The notes under the pieces: model-generated
Told to the model about the DNA's origin: nothing
Seen by the model: only the letters and a program-made list of their open reading frames with translations
Database searches by the model: none
Made by a program: the position numbers and the translations under genes
In this document: positions 47,995 through 56,874 of the stretch, one piece after another
Position numbering within the stretch: the stretch's first letter is position 1
How the letters are laid out: each line of letters starts with the position of its first letter
Assembly: GCA_964350265.1 (NCBI GenBank)
Contig: CAYGJZ010000010.1
Location: 1-64,000, forward strand
DNA from: BQJD01 sp964350265
GTDB taxonomy: Bacteria; Pseudomonadota; Gammaproteobacteria; Arenicellales; CAJQKF01
Reading direction: 5' to 3'
DNA length: 64,000 nt

Positions 47995-49794
47995 TCAGTA
48001 GGCGCTGTCGAACCAGTCGTCGTCGTCCCCGGTCAGCATCGTGCCGCCGGCAACGATGCGCGCGTGGCAGGACATGGCCTGCGGCAGGACGTGCTGCACG
48101 TAGTAGACCGCGGTGCGCTGCTTGTCGCGGTAGAACGGGTCGTCGCTGCCGGCGTCGACGGCCTGCTGGGCAACCACGTAGGCACGCGCCATCGCCCAGG
48201 CTCCGGCCACGTAGCCGAACTGCATCAGGTAGGGCACCGATACCGCCATCGCCGCGGACGGATCGTCTTCGCCGGCCTTGAGCAGCCGTTGCACCGAGTC
48301 GGCCAGGGCTTCGAAGGCCTGTTCCAGCGCCTGGTGCAGACCGGCCGCCTCGTCGCGGTCGATGGACGTCAACGGGTCGGTTTCGGCGCGGAAACGATCC
48401 AGCGCCCAGCGTGCCAGCTCACCGCCGTCGCGCAGCAGCTTGCGCCCGGCAATGTCGTTGGCCTGGATGCCGGTGGTGCCCTCGTAGATGGGCGTGATGC
48501 GTGCATCGCGGTAGTACTGGGCGGCGCCGGTCTCCTCGATGAAGCCCATGCCGCCGTGCACCTGCAGCCCCAGCGATGTCAGCGAGACGCCGATCTCGGT
48601 GGACCAGCCCTTGACGATGGGGGTGAGGATGTCCACCAGTCGCCGGGCTTCCTCGCGCACGGCGTGGTCGGATTCGCGGCCGAGCCGGTCCATGGCGGCC
48701 GCCGCCAGGCAGCCCACCGCCCGCATCGCCTCCACCTGGGACTTCATGTCCATCAGCATGCGGCGCACGTCGGGGTGGCGAATGATGGCGGCACGTTCGC
48801 CGGGCTGTTTCGGATCACGACCCTGGACCCGTTCGCGGGCGTACTCCAGCGCCTTCTGGTAGGCCCGCTCGGCCATCGCATAGCCTTCCACGCCGACGGC
48901 GTGGCGGGCCAGGTTCATCATCGTGAACATGCAGGCCAGGCCGTTGTTCTCGCCGCCAATGAGGTAGCCACGGGCACCGTCGTGGTCGCCGTAGGCAAGG
49001 ACCGCGGTGGGCGAGCCGTGGATGCCGAGCTTGTGCTCCAGCGACACGCAGTGAACGTCGTTGCGCATCCCCGGCGCGCCGTCGTCCGCGGGGATGAACT
49101 TCGGCACGATGAACAGCGAGATGCCCTTGACCCCCTCCGGGGCGCCGGGGATGCGCGCCAGCACTAGGTGGATGATGTTCTCGGCCAGGTCGTGGTCGCC
49201 GTAGGTGATGAAGATCTTCTGCCCGCGCAGCAGGTAGTGGTCGCCGTGCGGCTCGGCCACGGTCTTGACCGCGGCAAGGTCGGAACCGGCCTGCGGCTCG
49301 GTCAGGTTCATGGTGCCGGTCCACTGGCCGCTGACCAGCTTTTCCAGGTACAGCGCCTGCTGCTCCGGGGTGCCGTGGTGGGTGATCGCCTCCACCGCCG
49401 CCTGGGTCAGCATCGGACACAGGCCGAAGGCGAGGTTGGCGCTCTTCTGCATCTCCTGCACCGCGGTGGACACCAGCCAGGGCAGGCCCTGGCCGCCGAA
49501 GGCCGGATCGAAGGACAGCGATGCCCAGCCGCCCTCGACGAAGGTGCGGTAGGCATCGCGCCAGCCCGGCGCGGTGACCACGCCGCCATCCTCCAGGCGG
49601 GCACCGGTGGCGTCGCCGTCGCGGTTGATCGGGGACAGCACCTCGCTGGCCAGGCGTCCGGCCTCGGTGAGCACCGCCTCGACCAGGTCGGCACTGGCCT
49701 CCTCCAGGCCCGGCAGGGCGCGAACCCCTTCCAGGTCGGCCAGTTCCTCGATGACGAACTTCATGTCCCGCAGGGGAGCGACGTACTCGGCCAT
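47995..49794 (-). CDS. Acyl-CoA dehydrogenase with C-terminal extension (DmdC-like)
   Basis: A 599-residue FAD enzyme, longer than classic acyl-CoA dehydrogenases (about 380-400) and matching the DmdC-like group with an N-terminal YVAPLRDMKFVIEELADLEGV and a C-terminal DH_C extension. Domain markers are GTMNLTEPQAGSDLAAVKT near residue 160, KIFITYGDHDL near 197, LGIHGSPTAVL near 255, GMGFIEETGAAQYYRDARI near 415 and PIYEGTTGIQAND with the catalytic Glu near 436. Candidates are methylmercaptopropionyl-CoA or a medium- or branched-chain acyl-CoA; context (HMG-CoA lyase, aminotransferase nearby) would fit either. Divergent from coq7. Confidence 0.92.
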   Translation of the reverse strand: MAEYVAPLRDMKFVIEELADLEGVRALPGLEEASADLVEAVLTEAGRLASEVLSPINRDGDATGARLEDGGVVTAPGWRDAYRTFVEGGWASLSFDPAFGGQGLPWLVSTAVQEMQKSANLAFGLCPMLTQAAVEAITHHGTPEQQALYLEKLVSGQWTGTMNLTEPQAGSDLAAVKTVAEPHGDHYLLRGQKIFITYGDHDLAENIIHLVLARIPGAPEGVKGISLFIVPKFIPADDGAPGMRNDVHCVSLEHKLGIHGSPTAVLAYGDHDGARGYLIGGENNGLACMFTMMNLARHAVGVEGYAMAERAYQKALEYARERVQGRDPKQPGERAAIIRHPDVRRMLMDMKSQVEAMRAVGCLAAAAMDRLGRESDHAVREEARRLVDILTPIVKGWSTEIGVSLTSLGLQVHGGMGFIEETGAAQYYRDARITPIYEGTTGIQANDIAGRKLLRDGGELARWALDRFRAETDPLTSIDRDEAAGLHQALEQAFEALADSVQRLLKAGEDDPSAAMAVSVPYLMQFGYVAGAWAMARAYVVAQQAVDAGSDDPFYRDKQRTAVYYVQHVLPQAMSCHARIVAGGTMLTGDDDDWFDSAY

Positions 49795-49962
49795 GGTCGG
49801 TGCGAGCCTCTGGTATGCAGTTGGGCGGGCGTCCCCTGGCGGGGGCGATCGAACGGCGCGGCCAGAATAGCAACATGGCCGGCACGGCTCAACAATCTGG
49901 CGGGCATCCCGCGCCCGGGGGTAGAATGGTTTCTCGCCCGCCGACGACAGACCCATGCCGCC

Positions 49963-50610
49963 ATGACCACGTCCCGCACCTACTCTGCCCTCGACCGCCT
50001 GTTGCTGGCCGCCGACGACGCCCTTGCCACGGTGTTCGGCGACCCGCCGGGTACCGGCCGCGCCAACCCCGCCGACGGTGTCGAGGAGGGTGAACTCGAC
50101 GACGCCGGCCGCCGCGAGGCCGGGGCACTGATGCGCGTCAACCATGTCGGCGAGGTCTGTGCCCAGGCCCTCTACCAGGCGCAGTCGGTGACCGCCCGCA
50201 ACGACGCCGTGCGGGCGCGCATGCGCCGTGCCGCGGAGGAGGAAAACGACCACCTGCGCTGGTGCGCCGAACGCATCGAGGCGCTGGGCAGTCATCGCAG
50301 CGTGCTCAACCCGCTGTGGTACGGCGGCGCCTTCGCCATCGGCGCCTGTGCCGGGCTGGCCGGGGACCGCTGGAATCTCGGCTTCGTGGCCGAGACCGAG
50401 CGCCAGGTGGTGGAGCACCTGTCCGGGCACCTGGAGCGCCTGCCCGCCGAGGACCAGAAAAGCCGCGCGGTGGTCGAGCAGATGCGCCGCGACGAGGGCG
50501 ACCACGCCACCATGGCGGTCACCGCCGGCGCGGCGGAACTGCCGGCCCCGGTGCGCGGCCTGATGCGCATGGCCTCGGCGGTGATGACCCGAACCGCACA
50601 CGTCCTGTAA
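49963..50610 (+). CDS. coq7: Demethoxyubiquinone hydroxylase
   Basis: A 215-residue diiron carboxylate enzyme for the last hydroxylation of ubiquinone synthesis. Diiron ligands are visible as E64 in RVNHVGEVCAQALYQ, E94 and H97 in AEEENDHL, and later ETERQVVEHL and RRDEGDHATM. The pattern and length match Coq7, the alternative to UbiF. It starts at ATG 49963, and the HMG-CoA lyase gene follows after 7 nt. Divergent from the acyl-CoA dehydrogenase. Confidence 0.94.
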   Translation: MTTSRTYSALDRLLLAADDALATVFGDPPGTGRANPADGVEEGELDDAGRREAGALMRVNHVGEVCAQALYQAQSVTARNDAVRARMRRAAEEENDHLRWCAERIEALGSHRSVLNPLWYGGAFAIGACAGLAGDRWNLGFVAETERQVVEHLSGHLERLPAEDQKSRAVVEQMRRDEGDHATMAVTAGAAELPAPVRGLMRMASAVMTRTAHVL

Positions 50611-50617
50611 CGGCGCG

Positions 50618-51520
50618 ATGAACGACCGCGTGCGCCTGGTGGAAGTCGGCCCCCGCGACGGGCTGCAGAACGAGTCCGCCGAGTTCGACACCGCCACCCG
50701 CGTGACGCTGGTCCGCCGATTGCTCGACTGCGGCTTCGAGCACGTCGAGGCCGGCAGCTTCGTGTCGCCGAAGTGGGTGCCGAAGATGGCCGACACTGCC
50801 GAGGTGCTGGCGTCCTTCGACGAAGCCGAGCGGGAACGGCTGTCGGTGCTCGCCCCCAACCTGCGCGGCTTCACCGACGCGCTGGCCGCCGGTGCCCGCG
50901 AGGTCGCGGTGTTCGGCGCCGCCTCCGAGGCCTTCTCGCGCAAGAACATCAACTGCAGCATCGACGAGAGCCTGGATCGCTTCCGCCCGGTGTGCGAGGC
51001 GGCCGCCGAGCACGGCATCCGCGTGCGTGGCTATGTTTCCTGCGTGCTCGGCTGTCCCTACCAGGGCGAGGTCCCGCCCGGCGAGGTGGCCCGCGTCACC
51101 CGCGAACTGCTCGACATGGGCTGCTACGAAGTCTCGCTGGGCGACACCATCGGCGTGGGCACGCCGCGCAAGGCCCGGGCCATGCTCGACGAGGTGGCGG
51201 CCACCGCGCCCCTGGAACAACTCGCGGTGCACTACCACGACACCTACGGCCAGGCCGTGGCCAACATCTACGCCAGCCTCGACGCCGGCATCCGCGTGGT
51301 GGACAGCGCGGTGGCCGGCCTCGGCGGCTGCCCCTATGCCCCCGGCGCCGCCGGCAACGTCGCCACCGAGGACGTGCTCTACCTCCTCGATGGCCTCGGT
51401 CTTCGCCATGGCATCGACGCGGAGGCCTTGATGGACACCGTCAGGTTCATCCTCGACGCCCTCGGCAAGATCCCGGTTTCGCGGGTCAGCGCCGCCCGGC
51501 TGGCCCGCCGCACGGCCTGA
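50618..51520 (+). CDS. mvaB: Hydroxymethylglutaryl-CoA lyase
   Basis: A 300-residue TIM-barrel lyase that splits HMG-CoA to acetoacetate and acetyl-CoA in leucine breakdown. Motifs include LVEVGPRDGLQNE at the N-terminus, SFVSPKWVPKMADTAEVL, SCVLGCPYQGEV, YEVSLGDTIGVGTP, VHYHDTYGQA (metal His pair) and the Cys loop VAGLGGCPYAPGAAGNVATED. It is 7 nt after coq7 and convergent with the DM13 gene (1-nt gap). Confidence 0.95.
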   Translation: MNDRVRLVEVGPRDGLQNESAEFDTATRVTLVRRLLDCGFEHVEAGSFVSPKWVPKMADTAEVLASFDEAERERLSVLAPNLRGFTDALAAGAREVAVFGAASEAFSRKNINCSIDESLDRFRPVCEAAAEHGIRVRGYVSCVLGCPYQGEVPPGEVARVTRELLDMGCYEVSLGDTIGVGTPRKARAMLDEVAATAPLEQLAVHYHDTYGQAVANIYASLDAGIRVVDSAVAGLGGCPYAPGAAGNVATEDVLYLLDGLGLRHGIDAEALMDTVRFILDALGKIPVSRVSAARLARRTA

Positions 51521-51521
51521 T

Positions 51522-52022
51522 TCAACCCGATGACGGCGATGCCTCGTGGCGCAGGCGGGCCGGCGAGATGAGCACGTTGAACTGCTCGCACCAGATCACC
51601 ACCGAGCCGTAGCGGGCGATGTCGACACCGTCGGGAACGGCATAGTTCTGTCCACCGCTGAAGGCCTTCAGTCGGCCGAGATCCACGAACATGGACTCCG
51701 CCACCGCGGTGTCCGGACCCACCTCCGCCGCAGGCACCAGGTAGACGTGGTACTTCGGCCCGGGGCCGACGCGGAAGTCCGCCGCCAGGTGCACCAGGCC
51801 GGGGTAGACCTGCACGCTGCCGCTGCCGTAGTGCACCGGGTCATCCGGGTCGGCATGGATGAACGCCCCGCGGGCCAGCACGTCGGCGTCGTCGCGGTCA
51901 CCCACCGTTTCGTTCAGCGGTGGCGGCGGAAACAGGTAGGGGAAGACGAAGATGCCGGCGGCGAAGCCGGCGGCGGCGCCGATCACCAGGCCGAACAGGG
52001 CGCCGACAAGGAATTTCTTCAT
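51522..52022 (-). CDS. DM13-domain protein with N-terminal membrane anchor
   Basis: A 166-residue protein. Residues 4-32 are a hydrophobic anchor with Gly/Ala-rich and Pro-rich end (IFVFPYLFPPPP). The rest is a DM13 domain: ARGAFIHADPDDPVHYGSGS, HVYLVPA, FSGGQNYAVPDGVDIARYGSVVIWCEQFNV with the conserved DM13 Cys in the SVVIWC block. DM13 domains are proposed to carry redox cofactors or act in electron transfer; nothing specific is known here. Start ATG 52022. It lies between the convergent HMG-CoA lyase and the divergent aminotransferase. Confidence 0.85.
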   Translation of the reverse strand: MKKFLVGALFGLVIGAAAGFAAGIFVFPYLFPPPPLNETVGDRDDADVLARGAFIHADPDDPVHYGSGSVQVYPGLVHLAADFRVGPGPKYHVYLVPAAEVGPDTAVAESMFVDLGRLKAFSGGQNYAVPDGVDIARYGSVVIWCEQFNVLISPARLRHEASPSSG

Positions 52023-52117
52023 GAACGGTGGTCTCCGCGGGTAACAGCCGCCGCCAGTCTCGCCGCATCCGGCGGACGGCGCAAGCGCCGCGGCGGCGGG
52101 ATCCGAGCCGATCCACG

Positions 52118-52123
52118 TATAAT
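52118..52123 (+). promoter_or_regulatory. Putative -10 box for ilvE
   Basis: Consensus TATAAT about 40 nt before the ilvE start, followed by GC-rich sequence. No good -35. Confidence 0.4.
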
Positions 52124-52160
52124 GCCCGGCCACCAACCGCCAACCCATCACCACGCCGCC

Positions 52161-53237
52161 ATGACCGTGTCCATCGCCACCCACCGCGCCGAGCACAGCC
52201 GTCTCGCCAGCGTCAACACCGAAGACCCCGGCTTCGGTGACGTGTTCTCCGACCACATGTTCCAGATGGACTACCGCGACGGCGCCTGGCGTGACCCGCG
52301 CATCGTGCCCTACGGACCGTTCCCGGTGGAACCGGGGGCGCTTGGCCTGCACTACGGGCAGACGGTGTTCGAGGGCCTGAAGGCCTTCCTCGGCGACGAC
52401 GACGTGATCCGCGTGTTCCGTCCGGACCGCAATGCCGCGCGGCTGGCACAGTCCTGCCAACGCCTGTGCATTCCGGCCTTCGACGAGACGGTCTTCCTCG
52501 CCGCCATCGACCAGCTCGTCGACCTCGACCGGGCGTGGATTCCCCGGCAGCGCGGCCGCGCGCTGTACATCCGCCCGCTGATCGTTGCCACCGAGGCCAA
52601 CCTCAACGTGCGCCCGGCCGACGCCTACCGCTTCTTCATCATGACCGCGCCGGTGCGCGCCTACTTCACCGGCGGCGCCATCCACCTGAAGGCCGAGCGG
52701 CGCTACACCCGCGCCGCCCCCGGCGGCATGGGTCATGCCAAGACCGCGGGCAACTACGCGGCCTCGCTGCTGCCGGGCAGCGAGAGCCAGCGCGAAGGAC
52801 ACGACCAGGTGCTGTGGCTGGACGGCGTCGAGCACCGCTACGTGGAGGAAGTCGGGCAGATGAACATCTTCTTCCGCATCGGCGACGAAGTGGTCACCCC
52901 GGACCTGCGCGGGACCATCCTGCCCGGTGTCACCCGGGAGAGCGTGCTGACCCTGCTCGAGGACGAGGGCCTGCGCTGTCGGCAGCGCCGCATCGGCATC
53001 GACGAGATCATCGCCGCCCACGAGGACGGTTCGCTGCAGGAGGCCTTCGGCGCCGGCACCGCCTCGGTGATCGTGCCGGTGGGGCGGATCAGCGTCGACG
53101 GGCACACCCTGGCCATCAACGACGCCCGGCCCGGGACACTGGCCACGCGCCTGTACGACCGCATCGTCGACATCCAGCGTGGAGACGCCCCCGACCCGCA
53201 CGGCTGGAACCGCCTGATCGCCAGCGGGCCGCGTTGA
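52161..53237 (+). CDS. ilvE: Branched-chain amino acid aminotransferase
   Basis: A 358-residue class IV PLP aminotransferase that makes leucine, isoleucine and valine. Motifs are LHYGQTVFEGLKAF near residue 66, RALYIRPLIVA near 133, GGMGHAKTAGNYAASLLP near 189 with the PLP lysine in AKTAGNY, and EEVGQMNIFFR near 230. The length and FGDVFSDHMFQMDY start match the longer BCAT-II type. It stands alone with the -10 box at 52118, divergent from the DM13 gene. Confidence 0.93.
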   Translation: MTVSIATHRAEHSRLASVNTEDPGFGDVFSDHMFQMDYRDGAWRDPRIVPYGPFPVEPGALGLHYGQTVFEGLKAFLGDDDVIRVFRPDRNAARLAQSCQRLCIPAFDETVFLAAIDQLVDLDRAWIPRQRGRALYIRPLIVATEANLNVRPADAYRFFIMTAPVRAYFTGGAIHLKAERRYTRAAPGGMGHAKTAGNYAASLLPGSESQREGHDQVLWLDGVEHRYVEEVGQMNIFFRIGDEVVTPDLRGTILPGVTRESVLTLLEDEGLRCRQRRIGIDEIIAAHEDGSLQEAFGAGTASVIVPVGRISVDGHTLAINDARPGTLATRLYDRIVDIQRGDAPDPHGWNRLIASGPR

Positions 53238-53318
53238 CGGCAACCTTCGGTTATTCGTTCATCAATAGAACTATCGCCAGGGTGATCTCGCCACGGGTGC
53301 ATTCCGCGGCGCGGACGA

Positions 53319-53324
53319 TATAAT
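53319..53324 (+). promoter_or_regulatory. Putative -10 box for the SLC13-family transporter
   Basis: Consensus TATAAT 130 nt before the TTG start at 53455, in a 217-nt gap. The -35 position shows no clear match. Confidence 0.35.
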
Positions 53325-53454
53325 GGCGCACCAACCCTGATCATGATCCCGTCCCGGCATCACGCGGATTTCCCGGCACGGACGGACGTAGAAACATGCG
53401 GCGGATCCGGCTCTTGACGGGTAGCGCGCCGCGCCCACAGCACAGGAGTCAGAC

Positions 53455-55446
53455 TTGGCCAACCCGGATGATGCCGCCCCCGGCGCGGCGTCCCGCCTGT
53501 CCCTCGCGCCGATCACCATCCGGCAACTGGTCGCCGCCCTCGTCTTCGCGATTCTCGGCCTCTACCTGGCCACGCTGACACCCACGGTGGAAATCGCCTG
53601 GGTCACGGCCATCCTGCTGCTGACCATCTACCTGTTCGCCTTCGAGGTGGTCGGTGTCGACGTGGCCGCGATCACGGTGATGGTGGTGCTCGGCCTGACC
53701 GGCCTGCTGGCCCCGGTGATGGGACTGGAACAGGCGCTGGTGGACCCCGACCGGCTGTTCACCGGCTTCGCCTCCAACGCGGTCATCTCCATCATCGCGG
53801 TAATGATCATCGGCGCCGGGCTCGACAAGACCGGCATCATGACCCAGGTCGCCTCCTTCATCCTGCGGGTCGGCGGCAGCAGCGAGTCGCGCATCATCCC
53901 GATCATCTCCGGCACCGTGGCCATCATCTCCTCGTTCATGCAGAACGTCGGCGCCGCGGCGCTGTTCCTGCCGGTGGTATCGCGCATCTGCGCGCGCACC
54001 AACCTGCCGCTGTCGCGGCTGCTGATGCCGATGGGCTTCTGCGCCATCCTCGGCGGTACCGTGACCATGGTCGGCTCCAGCCCGCTGATCCTGCTCAACG
54101 ATCTCATCGCCACTTCCAACCAGAGTCTCGGCGCGGAACACCAGATGGCTTCCTGGTCGCTGTTCTCGGTCACGCCCATCGGCCTCGCGCTGGTCGCCAC
54201 CGGGGTCGCCTACTTCGTCGTCGCCGGCCGCTTCGTGCTGCCCGACTTCAAGCCTGGCGGCGCCGCCAGCCCGACCAGCACCATGGCCTACTTCCAGAAC
54301 GTCTACGGCCTGGACTACGAGCTGTTCGAGGTCTCGGTGCCGGCCAACAGCGAACTGGTCGGCAAGCACCTGGACGAGATCGAGACCAGTGCCCGCATCC
54401 GCGTCATCGCCGCCCGCGCCGGCGACCAGGTGCGCATCGGCCCCGGCGGCCTGTCCCGCGATACCGGCATCACCGTCGGCACCTCCCTCGGCATCCTCGC
54501 CTCGCCGTCCAACCTGCTGCGCTTCGTCGAGCAGTACTCGCTGGAACTGAAGGATCACATCGAGGTGTTCGCCGAGTCGCTGTCGGCCACCCGCTCGGGC
54601 ATTGCCGAAGTGGTCATCCGCCCGGGCTCCAACCTGATCGGCAAGAGTGCGCGGGACGTATGGATGCGCAAGACCTACGGCGTCGCCATGGTCGCCCTGC
54701 ATCGCGACGGCGACACCCTGCGCGAGGGCGAGGGCATCCGCGACATGCCGCTGAAGGCCGGCGACACGCTGGTGGTGCACACCACCTGGGACGCCCTGCA
54801 CCGACTGAGCAAGGACCCGAACTTCGTGGTCATCACCACCGAGTACCCGCACGAGGAACTGCGCCCGAAGAAGGTCGGCTGGGCGTCGCTGTTCTTCGTC
54901 ATCGCCATCTCCCTGGTGCTGTTCAGCGACATCCGGCTGTCCATCGCCCTGCTCACCGGGGCGCTGGGCATGATCCTGTCCGGGGTGCTGAAGATCGAGG
55001 AGGCCTACCGCGCGGTGAGCTGGAAGACCGTGTTCCTGCTCGCCTCGCTGCTGCCGCTTGGCATGTCGGTGGAAACCACCGGCACCGCGCAGTGGATTGC
55101 CGAGCACGTGCTGAGCGTGGTCGGCGGCATGCCGGGCTGGGTCATCCTGGCCGCGGTGGCGGCACTGGCGACGTTCTTCACCCTGGTCATGTCCAACGTC
55201 GGCGCCACCGTGCTGCTGGTCCCGCTGGCGGTGAACATCGGCATCGGCATCGGCGACGACCCGGCCATCTATGCCCTCACCGTGGCCCTGGCCACCAGCA
55301 ACTCCTTCCTCATTCCCACCCACCAGGTCAATGCGCTGATCATGGGCCCGGCCGGCTACCGGGTACCGGATTTCATCCGCGCCGGCGGCATCATGACGCT
55401 GCTCTTCCTGGTGGTGCTGATCAGCATGATCACGCTGCTCTACTAG
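53455..55446 (+). CDS. SLC13-family transporter with two RCK_C/TrkA-C domains
   Basis: A 663-residue carrier. N-terminal membrane part (residues about 25-260) has the SLC13/Na-sulfate motif ISSFMQNVGAAALFLPVV near 156; the central part (about 285-460) has two TrkA-C type regulatory repeats, for example LDYELFEVSVPANSELVGKHL and SGIAEVVIRPGSNLIGKSARD; the C-terminal membrane half contains LVMSNVGATVLLVPLAV near 579 and ATSNSFLIPTHQVNALIMGP. Substrates of this group include dicarboxylates, sulfate or amino acids; not certain here. The start is TTG with CAGGAG upstream; no other start gives a site. Confidence 0.88.
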   Translation: MANPDDAAPGAASRLSLAPITIRQLVAALVFAILGLYLATLTPTVEIAWVTAILLLTIYLFAFEVVGVDVAAITVMVVLGLTGLLAPVMGLEQALVDPDRLFTGFASNAVISIIAVMIIGAGLDKTGIMTQVASFILRVGGSSESRIIPIISGTVAIISSFMQNVGAAALFLPVVSRICARTNLPLSRLLMPMGFCAILGGTVTMVGSSPLILLNDLIATSNQSLGAEHQMASWSLFSVTPIGLALVATGVAYFVVAGRFVLPDFKPGGAASPTSTMAYFQNVYGLDYELFEVSVPANSELVGKHLDEIETSARIRVIAARAGDQVRIGPGGLSRDTGITVGTSLGILASPSNLLRFVEQYSLELKDHIEVFAESLSATRSGIAEVVIRPGSNLIGKSARDVWMRKTYGVAMVALHRDGDTLREGEGIRDMPLKAGDTLVVHTTWDALHRLSKDPNFVVITTEYPHEELRPKKVGWASLFFVIAISLVLFSDIRLSIALLTGALGMILSGVLKIEEAYRAVSWKTVFLLASLLPLGMSVETTGTAQWIAEHVLSVVGGMPGWVILAAVAALATFFTLVMSNVGATVLLVPLAVNIGIGIGDDPAIYALTVALATSNSFLIPTHQVNALIMGPAGYRVPDFIRAGGIMTLLFLVVLISMITLLY

Positions 55447-55455
55447 CCCGTGCCC

Positions 55456-55473
55456 GGGCCGACACGGCGGCCC
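55456..55473 (+). terminator. GC hairpin after the SLC13 gene
   Basis: GGGCCG-ACACGG-CGGCCC (6-bp arms) 10 nt after the stop, followed by GTTC. Weak candidate. Confidence 0.3.
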
Positions 55474-55595
55474 GTTCATGCACCGTTTAGGCAGGCCGCG
55501 ATAGGCTCTCGACGCTGATGCCGTGGTGCCCGCGGAACTGCTGTTCCCCGGCCGACACGGCCCATCCACCCACGCCTTCGGCAGGACCTGCAACC

Positions 55596-56087
55596 ATGAA
55601 ACGTCTTACCGTGAACCTCACCAGCGTTCTCGTCGCCGGCGCCCTGGCCGCCGGCTGTGCCAGCCAGTCGTCTCCCCCGGTCAACAAGGAGATTGCCGGC
55701 ACCGGGCTCGGCAGCGTGGCCGGCGCCCTGCTCGGCTACGGACTGGGCAAGGGACACTCCGACAAGGAAGCCGCCATCATCGCCGGCGCCCTGCTCGGCG
55801 GCTATGCCGGCAACCGTCTCGGCGCGCGGCTGAACGAGGCCGACAAGGTCATGGCCGGCCGCACCCTGGGCGACGCGCTGGAACACAACCGGACCGGCAC
55901 CGCCGGCGCCTGGCACAACCCCGACACCGGCCATGCCGGCAGCTCGACGCCGACGCGGACCTTTACCCGCGCCGACGGCACGCCGTGCCGCGAGTTCACC
56001 ACCTCGGTGGAAATCGACGGTCGCAACGAACGCGCCTACGGCACCGCCTGTCGACAGGCCGACGGCTCCTGGCAGATCCAGTCCTAG
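55596..56087 (+). CDS. Glycine-zipper outer-membrane lipoprotein (17 kDa antigen-like)
   Basis: A 163-residue lipoprotein. The signal sequence ends in ALAAGC with C21 as the lipidated residue (the -3 position is Ala, a tolerated variant). Residues 35-65 form glycine-zipper repeats such as GLGSVAGALLGYGLG and IIAGALLGGYAGNRLG, as in SlyB/17 kDa surface antigen proteins. The C-terminal domain has RTFTRADGTPCREFTTSVEI and a second Cys in GTACRQ, which may form a disulfide. The role is envelope structure; not specific. Single gene. Confidence 0.88.
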   Translation: MKRLTVNLTSVLVAGALAAGCASQSSPPVNKEIAGTGLGSVAGALLGYGLGKGHSDKEAAIIAGALLGGYAGNRLGARLNEADKVMAGRTLGDALEHNRTGTAGAWHNPDTGHAGSSTPTRTFTRADGTPCREFTTSVEIDGRNERAYGTACRQADGSWQIQS

Positions 56088-56142
56088 GTCTCGCGCCGGC
56101 CGGGCAGACCGGCCGGCGACCGTGCCGGCCCCGCGGGATTCG

Positions 56143-56856
56143 CTACGGATCGAACAGCGGGTCGCTGCGTCCCGCCTCGGCGAAGCCGCGGGCTCGCAGG
56201 GCGCAGGATTCGCAACGACCACAGGGTCGGCCATCCGCGGACGGCGCATAGCAACTGCTGGTCAAGCCGTAGTCCACGCCCAGCGCCGTGCCACGGGCGA
56301 TGATGTCGGCCTTGGTCAGGGTCATCAACGGCGCGTGAACAGTCATCCGCGACGTCCCCTCGACACCGGCCCGGGTGGCCAGATCGGCCATGGCCTGGAA
56401 GGCGGCCAGGTATTCCGGGCGGCAGTCCGGGTAGCCGCTGTAGTCCATGGCATTGACGCCAAGGAAGATGTCGCTGGCGCCGATCACCTCGGCATGGGCC
56501 AGGGCGAAGGAGAGGAAGATGGTGTTGCGCGCCGGCACGTAGGTCACCGGGATGCCGTCCTCGGCGCCCGGCTCCTCCCTCGCCGCGGGCACCTCGATGT
56601 CGTCGGTCAGCGCCGAGCCGCCGAATACCCGCAGGTCGATCTCGGCCACCACGTGCTCGGCCACCGCGTAGTGCCTGGCCACGCGGCGGGCGGCGTCGAG
56701 TTCCACCGCGTGTCGCTGGCCGTAGCGAAAGGACAGCGCATGGCAGACATAGCCGGCATCCCGGGCCATGGCAAGCACGGTGGTGGAATCCAGCCCGCCG
56801 CTGAGCAGCACCACCGCCCGGCGCCCGTCCACCGGGTTCACCACGTGCACGGCCAC
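56143..56856 (-). CDS. queC: 7-cyano-7-deazaguanine synthase
   Basis: A 237-residue ATP-dependent enzyme making preQ0 from CDG in queuosine synthesis. The PP-loop LLSGGLDSTTVLAMAR near residue 17 and NAMDYSGYPDCRPEYLAA near 133 are typical; the zinc site is C-x-CGRCESC in CYAPSADGRPCGRCESCALR near 207. The first codon is GTG 56856 with a GGGGA site. It follows the THI5-like gene by 18 nt and is in the same transcript. Confidence 0.94.
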   Translation of the reverse strand: MAVHVVNPVDGRRAVVLLSGGLDSTTVLAMARDAGYVCHALSFRYGQRHAVELDAARRVARHYAVAEHVVAEIDLRVFGGSALTDDIEVPAAREEPGAEDGIPVTYVPARNTIFLSFALAHAEVIGASDIFLGVNAMDYSGYPDCRPEYLAAFQAMADLATRAGVEGTSRMTVHAPLMTLTKADIIARGTALGVDYGLTSSCYAPSADGRPCGRCESCALRARGFAEAGRSDPLFDP

Positions 56857-56874
56857 GGTCCCCGGCGCTCCGGA

